From assembly GCF_021261325.1 (NCBI RefSeq), contig NZ_JAJSBI010000017.1, forward strand, positions 124,001-188,000: DNA of 64,000 nucleotides. Direction: 5' to 3'. Under the pieces are notes generated by a model. It was not told the origin of the DNA. It did no database searches and saw only the letters and a program-made list of their open reading frames with translations. The position numbers and the translations under genes were made by a program. Of the stretch, positions 8,462 to 16,197 are shown in pieces (position 1 is the first letter of the stretch; every line of letters begins with the position of its first letter). This DNA is from Streptomyces guryensis (GTDB lineage Bacteria > Actinomycetota > Actinomycetes > Streptomycetales > Streptomycetaceae).

Positions 8462-8530
8462 TTCGAAATACCGAATGTTGTGCGACATGCTGTGCGGTGA
8501 ACACGCTAAGCGGCTGCTGTGTGATGTCAA
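8462..8530 (-). promoter_or_regulatory. Candidate promoter and operator of the GH127 gene
   Basis: On the minus strand TTGACA (8525-8530) is followed after 16 bases by TAGCGT (8503-8508), a good match to a housekeeping-type promoter; transcription would begin near 8496, leaving about a 98-base leader. In that leader 8462-8475 reads TTCG-GTATTT-CGAA, a small dyad, and TGCTGT/ACAGCA (8515-8520/8530-8535) flanks the spacer. Either dyad could bind a repressor of the LacI/ROK kind; no assignment can be made. Confidence 0.45.
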
Positions 8531-8600
8531 CAGCACTTAATGGGACATGAGTTGCATGGTGGGCTCGGACCCCACCGTGCTCGCTGTCACCTCAACCGGA

Positions 8601-9515
8601 TCACCGCGTGCGAACGCGTTCCCCGATCACCCGCGTGATCTCGCGGGTGATCCGCAGGATGCCGGGGGAGCGCACCGGGCACGGCTTCGGCGTGGACGTC
8701 GTCGGCGCCAGGCAGAAGTGCAGGTAGTCCTTGTCGAGGTGGAGGGCGGTGCGGTCGCGGCCCGGCTGGGTGCAGTAGTCGCCGTGTTCGTGCTCGTAGG
8801 CGGTGCAGGGCAGGTACTGGGACCAGGTGTAGCGGGCCCCCGCGGGGCTCACCGTCGCGCCGGCGTCGGCGACGAGGTCGCCCGAGGCAGCGGCCTGCCG
8901 CTCGTACATCCGGTTCACGCGCCGGACCCGGTCGGGCGTGATCGGGTCCGGCCCCTGCAGCACCCACACGATGCGCGGACGCCTGCTGCCGCCCGCCGCC
9001 GCGATCTGTTCGGTGAGCCGGCGCAGGTCGGCCTCGTAGCGGGTGAAGTACTGCCGCGGCGAGGCGTTGTAGGTGATCCCGTCCATGCACCACGTGTAGC
9101 CCCACGCGTTGCCCCAGAACTGCATGACCACATAGTCCGGATGCTGCGCACGGACCAGCGCGGCCGCCTTGTCCCCGTCCGGCACCAGGGACTTCGCCCC
9201 GGTGCCCTCCAGGTAGTCGCACAAGGTGGTGCCCGAGTACGGGGCGCTCGTGTACTTCGCCCTCAGGTCCCGGCGCAGCTCCTGCCCGAGCACGTTCTGG
9301 GCCTCCATCGCGAGCGAGTCCCCGAGGTACAGCACGCGGGGTGCCACGGCGGGGGCGCCCGGGGAGGCCGGGGCCTGCTGATGGGTCGTCGAGGCGGAGG
9401 CTCCCGGCACGGCGGGGGAGGGCGGGGCCTTCTCCGGGCCGGACGACGGGTCGCCGCACGCGCCCAGCACCAGTACTCCGGTCAGCAGCATCCCCACGAT
9501 CCACGGCTTCCGCAT
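8601..9515 (-). CDS. Lipoprotein of the SGNH/GDSL hydrolase type
   Basis: A 304-residue protein with a lipoprotein signal (lipobox VLGAC, Cys20) and a Ser/Pro/Ala-rich linker to about residue 58. Then follows an SGNH-like domain: VLYLGDSLAMEA carries the nucleophile Ser, VMQFWGNAWG is the Gly/Asn block, and DKDYLHFC near the end has the Asp-x-x-His pair. Four Cys may form disulfides. It should be anchored on the outside of the membrane and act as an esterase or acyltransferase on a surface or exogenous glycan; the substrate is unknown. A single gene between GH127 and the two-component remnants. Confidence 0.75.
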   Translation of the reverse strand: MRKPWIVGMLLTGVLVLGACGDPSSGPEKAPPSPAVPGASASTTHQQAPASPGAPAVAPRVLYLGDSLAMEAQNVLGQELRRDLRAKYTSAPYSGTTLCDYLEGTGAKSLVPDGDKAAALVRAQHPDYVVMQFWGNAWGYTWCMDGITYNASPRQYFTRYEADLRRLTEQIAAAGGSRRPRIVWVLQGPDPITPDRVRRVNRMYERQAAASGDLVADAGATVSPAGARYTWSQYLPCTAYEHEHGDYCTQPGRDRTALHLDKDYLHFCLAPTTSTPKPCPVRSPGILRITREITRVIGERVRTR

Positions 9516-9596
9516 ACGGCGACTCCAGCCCCGGCAACCGAAAACGGCTCCCAGGCAAGCACAGGCGGGCCGAAGGCGGAAGACACCGGAGTGAGT

Positions 9597-9827
9597 TCAG
9601 ACGCCCTCCGGCCGCTCCAGTCGCCCGAGAAGGTCCAACAGGCCGGTCAGCGGCAGCGGTTCGGCGAGGTGGCCGTCGAACCCGGCGGCCAGGGACAGGG
9701 CACGGTCGGTGCCCTGGCTGAACCCGGACAGCTTGCCGCCGTCCGGCCGCGCCCGTAGGGCACGTGCGACCGCATAGCCGTCGATGTCGGGCAGACCCAG
9801 GACTCCGCGGCCGAAGCGGTGACTCAC
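9597..9827 (-). pseudogene. Fragment of a receiver domain (hybrid-kinase type), truncated
   Basis: About 65 residues (LPDIDGYAVARALRA ... GFDGHLAEPLPLTGLLDLL) match the second half of a response-regulator receiver domain, from just after the phospho-acceptor strand to the last helix; the Lys of the usual KP motif is Glu-Pro. The first half and the rest of the protein are missing. The reading frame overlaps the end of the upstream DNA-binding remnant, so a deletion has joined two genes. It resembles receiver domains of CheB/hybrid histidine kinases. Not functional. Confidence 0.7.
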
Positions 9828-10434
9828 GGGTCAGGCGGTAGCCGTAGCCCCGGACGGTGGTGATCCGCGGGGCCGGTGCGGGTCGGCCGGCGAGCTTGCC
9901 ACGCAGCCGGTACACGTGCTCCGCCACGGTCGCGGCCTGCTGCCAGGACGTGCCCCAGATCCGCTCCGGCAGCCGTTCCGCGGAGAACACCCGGCCCGGT
10001 GCGGCGGCCGGCATCTCCAGCACTGCGTACTCCTTGGGGCGCAGCATCAGCAGGACCCCGTCGAGGGACGCCTGGGGGGAGGCCGAGCAGATGCGCAGCG
10101 CGCCGGCCTGGAGCACGCTCGGCACCTCGGGCGGCTGCGAGCGGTGCAGTACGGCGTGGATGCGGGCCACCAGCTCTCGCTTCGAGAACGGTTTGACCAG
10201 GTAGTCGTCCGCGCCGATCTCCGGGCCCGCCACCCGGTCGGCCTCCGCGCCACGCCCCGTCACGACGATGACCGGCAGCCGGCTCGTGGACCGCAGCGCC
10301 CGCAGCAGCTCCAGTCCGCTGCCGTCCGGCAGCCCCAGATCGAGCACGGCGAGATCGACACCGCCTTCGGGGTTCCGGCACGGGCTCGTGCGATGCGGGG
10401 ATGCCGCATTCATCGCACAGGCCCGTGCCGGCAC
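9828..10434 (-). pseudogene. N-terminally truncated OmpR/PhoB response regulator
   Basis: The frame contains most of a receiver domain (VDLAVLDLGLPDGSGLELL with the phospho-acceptor Asp, then GADDYLVKPFSKREL) and a winged-helix Trans_reg_C domain ending in RGYGYRLT. The first about 45 residues of the receiver, including the acidic DD pair needed for Mg binding, are absent; the preceding 20 codons have no homology. At the 3' end it runs into the receiver fragment at 9597-9827 in another frame. I read this as the scar of a deletion in a two-component system. It lies just downstream of the 2-MIB operon and is probably unrelated to it. Confidence 0.75.
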
Positions 10435-10451
10435 GCGCGCCCCGGCGCGCG
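10434..10451 (-). terminator. GC hairpin after the 2-MIB operon
   Basis: CGCGCGCC followed by its exact complement with a CC spacer (effectively a 7-bp stem with a 4-base loop), 28 bp beyond the stop of the methyltransferase gene. A short stem, so only a candidate. Confidence 0.5.
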
Positions 10452-10478
10452 GGAGTGCCTACGGCGCGAGAGCGGGGA

Positions 10479-11357
10479 TCACACCCGGTCGGCGACGATC
10501 AGCAGATACTGGAAGCTGCCGTTCTTGTAGGCGGTCAGGAACGTGTCCTCGATGCCCGTGACCAGGTGGTCGGCCTGCCTGCGCAGCTCCCAGTAGGGGA
10601 TGGCGTCGGCCGTGAGGTCCTGGACATGGACGGGGACGAGACGGTGGCGGGCCATCGCCCGGAAGTACTCCGAGCGCGGATGGATGTCGCAGATGTAGTG
10701 GGCGTTGATCTGGGACACCTCGCGGGACGCCTGCCCGTAGGTGTCGTTGTAGCAGCCGGTGACCACCACATAGCGCCCACCGCGGCGCAGCAGCCGCGAG
10801 TGCTCGGCGAACAGCAGCTCCAGCTCGACGTACATGGTCGACTCGTTGTTCCACGACGCCGCGTACGCGCCGGTCGCGAAGCCGGTGTCGAGCATGTTGC
10901 GGTGGTGGTAGCGCACGTGGCTGTCGATGTCCCGCTTGCGGGCCTGCTCGCCCGCGAACGCGGCCTGCTTGGCGGAGATCGTCACGCCGTCCGCGTGGCA
11001 GCCGTACCGCAGATGCGCCACGACACTGCCGCCGCCGCGCCCGCAGCCGGCGTCGAAGACGCGGTCGGCGGGGGAGAGCGGGCCGAGGTGACCGGCGAGG
11101 AGCTCCGCCTGGGCGTGTTCCAGGCGGTGCAGTTCGTTGGTGATCCGTCCCCGCCGCAGCTCGCGGTCAGGCTCGTCGAGCACGCTCCAGTCGACGTCGC
11201 CGACGCCGTAGTGGTGGTGATAGAGGTCGTCGATCTTGCCCAGTTCGAGGTTGACCGGGTTCTCCTCGGCGTTCCAGTAGTCCGCGACGCGGTTCTGGTA
11301 CGTGGACTGGGTCGGCACCGGTGCCGCCTTGGTGTCGGCGTGGGGGGCGATGGTCAA
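10479..11357 (-). CDS. gppmt: Geranyl diphosphate 2-C-methyltransferase (GPPMT)
   Basis: A 292-residue SAM-dependent methyltransferase. Motif I is VFDAGCGRGGGSVVAH; upstream is YQNRVADYWNAEENPVNLELG, typical of the GPP methyltransferase N-terminus, and ASWNNESTMYVELELLF and GRYVVVTGCYND follow. It adds a methyl group to C2 of geranyl diphosphate to give 2-methyl-GPP, the committed C11 precursor of 2-methylisoborneol. It is the last gene of the operon encapsulin - cyclase - methyltransferase (47-bp gap to the cyclase). The pairing with a 2-MIB synthase-like cyclase makes the substrate assignment firm. Confidence 0.93.
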   Translation of the reverse strand: MTIAPHADTKAAPVPTQSTYQNRVADYWNAEENPVNLELGKIDDLYHHHYGVGDVDWSVLDEPDRELRRGRITNELHRLEHAQAELLAGHLGPLSPADRVFDAGCGRGGGSVVAHLRYGCHADGVTISAKQAAFAGEQARKRDIDSHVRYHHRNMLDTGFATGAYAASWNNESTMYVELELLFAEHSRLLRRGGRYVVVTGCYNDTYGQASREVSQINAHYICDIHPRSEYFRAMARHRLVPVHVQDLTADAIPYWELRRQADHLVTGIEDTFLTAYKNGSFQYLLIVADRV

Positions 11358-11404
11358 CTAGGACTCCTCGTGATGCGTCTGACGGAGCGTCAGCACAGCG
11401 GGCG

Positions 11405-12454
11405 TTACCAGTAGTTGGGCAGGTGGTAGCGGTGGGTGTTGGTGGCGTGCCACTCGTGGTTGCCGGCCACCCAGTCGGACAGGCCCCGCGCGTAGCGCTC
11501 CACGAGGGGCGAGGTTGCGGACAGGACGGCGGACTCGTCCTCGAACGCGGTCATGACCTGGTTGTGGATCTCGACGGCCTTCAGATAGGCCGCCTTCAGC
11601 CCGCACCGCTCGTTCGCGGCGACGACCTGCGGCAGGTTGAGGTGGGTGGGGTCGCTCGCCAGCTCCTTGGTGAAGGAGTAGAGGTCGTTGACGATGGTGG
11701 TGGCGTTGCAGGCGAGTGCGGTGATGCGCTGGATCTCCGGGCGGGCGTAGACCGCCTCCGGCAGCTCGTAGCCGTCCACGGCGTCGACGATCGACAGACA
11801 GGGGCGGAAGTTGTTGAACTGCCGCATCACCAGGTACTCCCATACCTGCGGCACGTACCGGATCTCCGCCCACGCGGCCTCGGCGAGATAACCGAGGTGC
11901 AGCCGTGCCATGTCGTGCACGAACCGGTCGCTCTGGCTGGGGGTGGCGACGGCGGCGAAGTCGTTCATCGCCCAGTGGTACGAGCGCAGCGGACCGTCCG
12001 CCTGCACCCCGTGCGCCCACTGCTCCTGCAGCGCGGGTGTGCCGTGGAAGGGGTCGAGCGCCGACTGGGCCAGGATCAGCCGGCCGCCGAGGCCGCGGCG
12101 GGCCCCGCCCCTGCCCTCGTCCTCCTCGCAGTAGCAGCTGTCGACGAGGTTCTCCGCGAGCAGGAACTTGCCGGCGGCGGTGAGGCGTTCCAGGTCGGCC
12201 GCCGCCGGATGCTGGAGCACCACGGCCCGGCCGAACTGGAAGCCCGAGAAGTCCCCGGACCACGCCTTCGGGAACAGGTCGAGGCCGTGGGCCCAGGCCT
12301 CCAGCCTGCGGTCGACCTCGTCGACCTTCGCCGGATCGGCTGGGGCGGCCTGCCGGTATTTGAGCCCCGGGATCGCCCCGGCGCGCCGGGTGCGCACGGT
12401 GCGGGCCAGATTGGGCGGCCCCGGCAGCGAGGACGAGGAAGCGGGCGTGCTCAT
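11405..12454 (-). CDS. 2-Methylisoborneol synthase-like class I terpene cyclase
   Basis: A 349-residue class I terpene synthase. Family blocks are strong: FDGF-type GDFSGFQFGR, HDMARLHLGYLAEAAWAE, EYLVMRQFNNFRPC, NDLYSFTKE (residues 256-264, the NSE metal triad) and a C-terminal HEWHATNTHRYHLPNYW. The first metal motif reads DSCYCEED from Asp105, whereas S. coelicolor has DDCYCED: the second Asp is Ser. It should ionise 2-methyl-GPP and cyclise it to 2-methylisoborneol or a close C11 relative. It is about 90 residues shorter than S. coelicolor 2-MIBS because the disordered Pro/Ala-rich N-terminal arm, thought to target the enzyme into its encapsulin, is cut to about 40 residues. The ATG at 12454 (GGAG, 14 bp after the encapsulin stop) is well supported, so the short arm seems real. 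Confidence 0.9.
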   Translation of the reverse strand: MSTPASSSSLPGPPNLARTVRTRRAGAIPGLKYRQAAPADPAKVDEVDRRLEAWAHGLDLFPKAWSGDFSGFQFGRAVVLQHPAAADLERLTAAGKFLLAENLVDSCYCEEDEGRGGARRGLGGRLILAQSALDPFHGTPALQEQWAHGVQADGPLRSYHWAMNDFAAVATPSQSDRFVHDMARLHLGYLAEAAWAEIRYVPQVWEYLVMRQFNNFRPCLSIVDAVDGYELPEAVYARPEIQRITALACNATTIVNDLYSFTKELASDPTHLNLPQVVAANERCGLKAAYLKAVEIHNQVMTAFEDESAVLSATSPLVERYARGLSDWVAGNHEWHATNTHRYHLPNYW

Positions 12455-12468
12455 TGCGTACTCCACCC

Positions 12469-13911
12469 TCAGTCGGCCGTCCGGCCGATCTGGACGTTCT
12501 CCAGGATCCCGGCCGCGTCCGGCACCAGGATGGCCATCGAGTAGTAGGCGGTCACCAGGTAGCGGATGATCGCGGCCGTGTCGATGCCCATGAACCGCAC
12601 GTTCAGGCCCGGCTGGAACTCGTCGGGGATGCCGGTCTGGTGGAGCCCGATCACTCCCTGGTCCGACTCGCCGGTGCGCAGCGCGATGATGCTGCTGGTG
12701 TGGTCGCGGCTGATCGGGATCTTGTTGCAGGGGAAGATCGGGACCCCGCGCCAGGCGGGAATCTCGTGCCCCTCGACACTCGCCGTACCCGGCACCAGGC
12801 CGCGCCGGTTGCACTGCCGGAAGAAGGCCGCGATCGCCTTCGGATGGGCGAGGAACACCTTCGTCTTGCGGCGCATGGACAGCAGTTCGTCCATATCGTC
12901 CGGGGTCGGGGGCCCGGCGAAGGTGCTGACGCGCTGACCGTAGTCCACGTTGTGCAGCAGTCCGAACTCCCGGTTGTTGACCAGCTCCCATTCCTGGCGC
13001 TCGCGGATCTCCTCGACCGTCAGGCGCAGCTGCTGCTCGGTCTGGTTCATCGGGTTGTTGTAGAGGTCGGCGACCCTGGTGTGGACCCGTAGCACGGTCT
13101 GGGTGAGCGAGAGCTCGTACTCGCGCGGGGCGAGGTCGTAGTTCACGAAGCCGCCGTTCAGCGTCGGCTCACCGACATGGCCGGCCTGCACGGGGACGTC
13201 GGCCTCGCCCTTGCGGTTCATGGGCAGTTTCTGCCGCGCCGCGAACGCCTCCAGATGGGCGGCGAGGGACGGCACCCGGTCGGTGATCTCCGTGACGACG
13301 TCCCAGGGCAGCACCAGCAGTACGCCGGCCGTCTCCGCCCGCACCGAGCTCAGCCACAGCGGGTTGGACTGCCCGATGGCCTCGTCGCCCATCTGGTCGC
13401 CGTCGGTGACGACCCCGGTGATCTCCTCCTCGCCGTACTTGCCCGCGGTGTAGCGGGTGAACTTGCCGTGCACGACGAGATAGGCCTCCGTGACGCGTTG
13501 GCCGGCCTCGAACAGCACCTGTCCCGCCCGCACATCCCGGACCCGGAAGCGGGTGGCGACCTCCTTCAGGACGTCGGTGTCGGAGTAGCCCCGCAGCACC
13601 GGCAGCTCGGTGAGCGTCTCGGGGATGACCTTGATGTCGTCGGCGCCGTTCTGCTCGAACTGCACCCGCCCGCGCCCGATCCGCAGCTGCAGGCGCCGGT
13701 TGACCCGGTAGGTGCCGCCCTTGACGTCCACCCACGGCAGGGCCCGCAGCAGCCAGCGCGAGCTGATGGCCTGCATCTGCGGTTCGGACTTGGTCGTCGT
13801 GGCGAGCTGGCGCGCCGCCTGGGTGCTGAGACTGGTCAGCTGCCCCTCGCCGTCGGGTCGGGTGGCGGGTTCGTCGGTGGCGGGTCCGGAGGCGCTTTCG
13901 GGGGCGGACAC
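12469..13911 (-). CDS. eshA: Family 2B encapsulin shell protein with cyclic-nucleotide-binding domain (EshA-like)
   Basis: A 480-residue protein matching EshA and the family 2B encapsulins: an N-terminal arm (about 25-60, SLSTQAARQLATTTKSEPQM), a first HK97-fold segment, an inserted Crp-type cNMP-binding domain (about 103-215) and a long C-terminal HK97 segment (about 235-480; NGGFVNYDLAPREYELSLTQ, VPIFPCNKIPISRDHTSSI, GIPDEFQPGLNVRFMGID). Such proteins assemble into hollow capsids; family 2B shells are encoded beside, and package, 2-MIB synthase. In the phosphate-binding cassette (GDEAIGQSNPLWLSS, 175-189) the Glu is kept but the Arg that binds the cyclic phosphate in Crp is not, so the ligand is uncertain. 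The start is GTG 13911 with GGGAGGG; first gene of the operon. Confidence 0.92.
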   Translation of the reverse strand: MSAPESASGPATDEPATRPDGEGQLTSLSTQAARQLATTTKSEPQMQAISSRWLLRALPWVDVKGGTYRVNRRLQLRIGRGRVQFEQNGADDIKVIPETLTELPVLRGYSDTDVLKEVATRFRVRDVRAGQVLFEAGQRVTEAYLVVHGKFTRYTAGKYGEEEITGVVTDGDQMGDEAIGQSNPLWLSSVRAETAGVLLVLPWDVVTEITDRVPSLAAHLEAFAARQKLPMNRKGEADVPVQAGHVGEPTLNGGFVNYDLAPREYELSLTQTVLRVHTRVADLYNNPMNQTEQQLRLTVEEIRERQEWELVNNREFGLLHNVDYGQRVSTFAGPPTPDDMDELLSMRRKTKVFLAHPKAIAAFFRQCNRRGLVPGTASVEGHEIPAWRGVPIFPCNKIPISRDHTSSIIALRTGESDQGVIGLHQTGIPDEFQPGLNVRFMGIDTAAIIRYLVTAYYSMAILVPDAAGILENVQIGRTAD

Positions 13912-14053
13912 ATTCCCTCCCTGGGGACGTACACGGCGATGTACAGAAGTGGGCGGAGTGGTCGGAGATGAAGGCGACGCCGCGGTGGACGGCAGCCGGG
14001 CGTCGCTGTACAAGGCAAACAGCCCCGCGGATGCCCCGGTACGGCGCGAAGGG

Positions 14054-14068
14054 GGCGGTTTCACCGCC
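14054..14068. promoter_or_regulatory. Small dyad upstream of the encapsulin operon
   Basis: GGCGGT-TTC-ACCGCC lies about 145 bp upstream of the encapsulin start in the 253-bp gap before the alcohol dehydrogenase gene. No clear -10/-35 pair was found here. It may be an operator or the end of an alcohol dehydrogenase transcript is not involved (that gene points the same way and ends at 14165), so it could also be a terminator for that gene. Confidence 0.35.
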
Positions 14069-14164
14069 TGGTAACGCAAACCTCGCGAACGAGGCAGTGC
14101 GCCGACGCCTCCGCACCCCCACGCCGGTCGTCCGACCCCGCGCGCCCCCGCCGCCGCACCCGCC

Positions 14165-15190
14165 CTACAGGTCGTTCACCAGCACAGCCGCCCCGTCGAA
14201 GCGCCCGGCCCCGAGGTCCTGCAGCGCCTCGTCCGCCCGTGTCAGGGGGTAGGTGTGGGTGGTGGCGTGGACGCCGTGCCGGGCCGCGAGAGCCAGGAAC
14301 TCGCGGCCGTCCTCACGGGTGTTGGAGGTGACGCTGCGGATCTGTTTCTCGTAGAACAGGTCGCTCTCGTAGCGCAGGGGCGGTATGTCGCTGAGGTGGA
14401 TGCCGGCAATCGAGAGGGTGCCGCCGCGGTCGAGCGCCCGGAGTGCGACCGGGACCAGGTCGCCGACCGGTGCGAACAGGATCGCGCTGTCCAGGGGCTC
14501 GGGAGGCACGGCGTACGGGTCCTGCGCGGAGACGGCGCCCAGACCGAGCGCGAGTCGCCGCGCCGCCGCCCCGCGCGTCAGGACGTGCACGGTGGCGCCC
14601 TCGGCCAGCGCCACCTGCGCACACAGGTGGGCGCTGCCCCCGAACCCGTACAGGGCGAGCCGTCCGCCCGGCGGCAGCGCCGCACGCCGCAGCGCGCGGT
14701 AGCCGATGATCCCGGCGCACAGCAACGGCGCGAGAGCCACGTCGTCGACGGCCTCCGGCAGGTGGTAGGCGAACGCGGCAGGCACGGTCGTGTACTCGGC
14801 GTAACCCCCGTCCGCGTCCCAGCCGGTGTACCGCGAGGACGGGCACAGGTTCTCCGCCCCGCGCGAGCAGTACGCGCAGGTGCCGTCCGTGCGCCGCAGC
14901 CACGCCACCCCCACCCGGTCACCGGTGGCGAAACCGGCGGCCGCGGCCTCCGTCCCGGACCCGGCCACCACGCCCACGACCTCGTGCCCGGGCGTCACCC
15001 CGGCCCGGTGCGGCGGCAGATCCCCCTCGGTGACATGCAGGTCGGTGCGGCACACCCCGCACGCGCGCACCTGCACGAGGAGCTCGTCGTCGCCCGGCAC
15101 CGGTACCGGTTTCTCGACCAGTCGCAGGCCCCCCTCCTCGACCGGTCCGGGCCTGACCACCGACCATGCACGCATCGTCCCGTCCGCCAT
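14165..15190 (-). CDS. Zinc-dependent medium-chain alcohol dehydrogenase
   Basis: A 341-residue MDR-family enzyme. The catalytic zinc ligands are in VRACGVCRTDLH (Cys) and TPGHEVVG (His-Glu). The structural zinc loop reads DGTCAYCSRGAENLC, three Cys where four are usual (the first is Asp). The Rossmann segment is GRLALYGFGGSAHLCAQVA. The overall pattern resembles bacterial AdhT/AdhA alcohol dehydrogenases that interconvert alcohols and aldehydes with NAD(P). The frame is open upstream to 15349; the ATG at 15190 starts just before the conserved MRAW segment, though ATG 15175 is also possible. It is divergent from the VOC gene at 15338. Confidence 0.88.
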   Translation of the reverse strand: MADGTMRAWSVVRPGPVEEGGLRLVEKPVPVPGDDELLVQVRACGVCRTDLHVTEGDLPPHRAGVTPGHEVVGVVAGSGTEAAAAGFATGDRVGVAWLRRTDGTCAYCSRGAENLCPSSRYTGWDADGGYAEYTTVPAAFAYHLPEAVDDVALAPLLCAGIIGYRALRRAALPPGGRLALYGFGGSAHLCAQVALAEGATVHVLTRGAAARRLALGLGAVSAQDPYAVPPEPLDSAILFAPVGDLVPVALRALDRGGTLSIAGIHLSDIPPLRYESDLFYEKQIRSVTSNTREDGREFLALAARHGVHATTHTYPLTRADEALQDLGAGRFDGAAVLVNDL

Positions 15191-15337
15191 TCCGCACCCC
15201 GTCCGCAGTGTCGAAAGTGTGCCGAGGCCCCCTCCGTCCAGTCTGAAACGGACCAAAGCGTTCGGCGCGCGCTTCGTCCGGCGGATGACTAGCGTGAGGA
15301 AACGGACCATCCGCCGATTCGGGAGAGGGCCGCAGCC

Positions 15338-16132
15338 ATGGCCGTACAACCTGAGGGAACCCCCTGTTGGGCCGACGCGATGTTCGGTGACGTCGAGGGC
15401 GCGAAGAGCTTCTACGGTGACGTCCTCGGCTGGACCTTCGGCGAGGCCTCGTCGGAGTACGGGAACTACACCCAGGCCTACGCGGACGGCAAGGCGGTCG
15501 CCGCCGTCGTACCGCCGATGCCGGGCCAGGAGGCCCAGTCGCAGTGGTGCCTCTACTTCGCCTCACCCGACGCCGCAGCCACCGCCGCCAAGGTCAGGGA
15601 GCACGGCGGCGAGGTGCTGATGGAGCCCATGCAGGTCGGCGAGTTCGGCACCATGTGCATCGCCCGCGAGCCCAGCGGCGCCGTCTTCGGCGTGTGGCAG
15701 GGCGGCACCCATGAGGGCTTCGAGGCGACCGCCGTACCGGGTGCCTACGGCTGGGCCGAGGTCTTCACCCGTGAACCCGAGAAGGCCGACGCGTTCTTCA
15801 GCGCCGTCTTCGCGTACACCGCGCAGCAGATCGTCGACGACAATGTCGACTTCCGCATGTTCAACCTCGGCGACAGCACGGTCCTCGGCCGGATGAAGAT
15901 GGGTGACGAGTTCCCGCCCGAGGTGCCGTCCTACGTCAATCTCTACTTCGTCGTCCCCGACTGCGACGACGCGGTCGCCAAGGCCACCAAGCTCGGCGGT
16001 GTCCTGCGCTTCGGGCCGATGTCCAGTCCCTACGGCCGGTTCGCGGCGATCAGCGACCCGCAGGGCGCGAACTTCTCGGTGATCGACATCACGACGACCG
16101 AGGGTGAGCTGCCGAAGACGAAGGACGTCTAG
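15338..16132 (+). CDS. VOC family protein with two glyoxalase-like domains
   Basis: A 264-residue protein of two tandem vicinal-oxygen-chelate domains: residues about 8-125 (CWADAMFGDVEGAKSFYGDVLGW ... GAVFGVWQG) and 135-255 (YGWAEVFTREPEKADAFFSAVF ... DPQGANFSVID). Streptomyces carries several of these; they are often annotated hydroxylase or glyoxalase but few have a demonstrated reaction. The start ATG at 15338 follows GGAGAGGG. No obvious partner gene. Confidence 0.87.
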   Translation: MAVQPEGTPCWADAMFGDVEGAKSFYGDVLGWTFGEASSEYGNYTQAYADGKAVAAVVPPMPGQEAQSQWCLYFASPDAAATAAKVREHGGEVLMEPMQVGEFGTMCIAREPSGAVFGVWQGGTHEGFEATAVPGAYGWAEVFTREPEKADAFFSAVFAYTAQQIVDDNVDFRMFNLGDSTVLGRMKMGDEFPPEVPSYVNLYFVVPDCDDAVAKATKLGGVLRFGPMSSPYGRFAAISDPQGANFSVIDITTTEGELPKTKDV

Positions 16133-16197
16133 GAGGTACGAGTGCGCCTCCCGGACGATGGTCGATGTCCAGGTCCGCCCGTGGCATGATCGAGGCC

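Noticed and set aside
8455..8476. TTCGAA-containing stretch resembling a tRNA T-loop
   Set aside because: No acceptor or anticodon stems can be drawn around it.
6425..8500. 691-codon open frame on the plus strand opposite the GH127 gene
   Set aside because: A GC-rich shadow frame; the GH127 protein on the minus strand has signal peptide, family motifs and domain structure.
8587..10434. Very long open frame of 615 codons on the minus strand
   Set aside because: Only its first about 200 codons (the response-regulator remnant) are protein-like; the rest is a shadow running antisense-phase through the receiver fragment and the SGNH lipoprotein gene.
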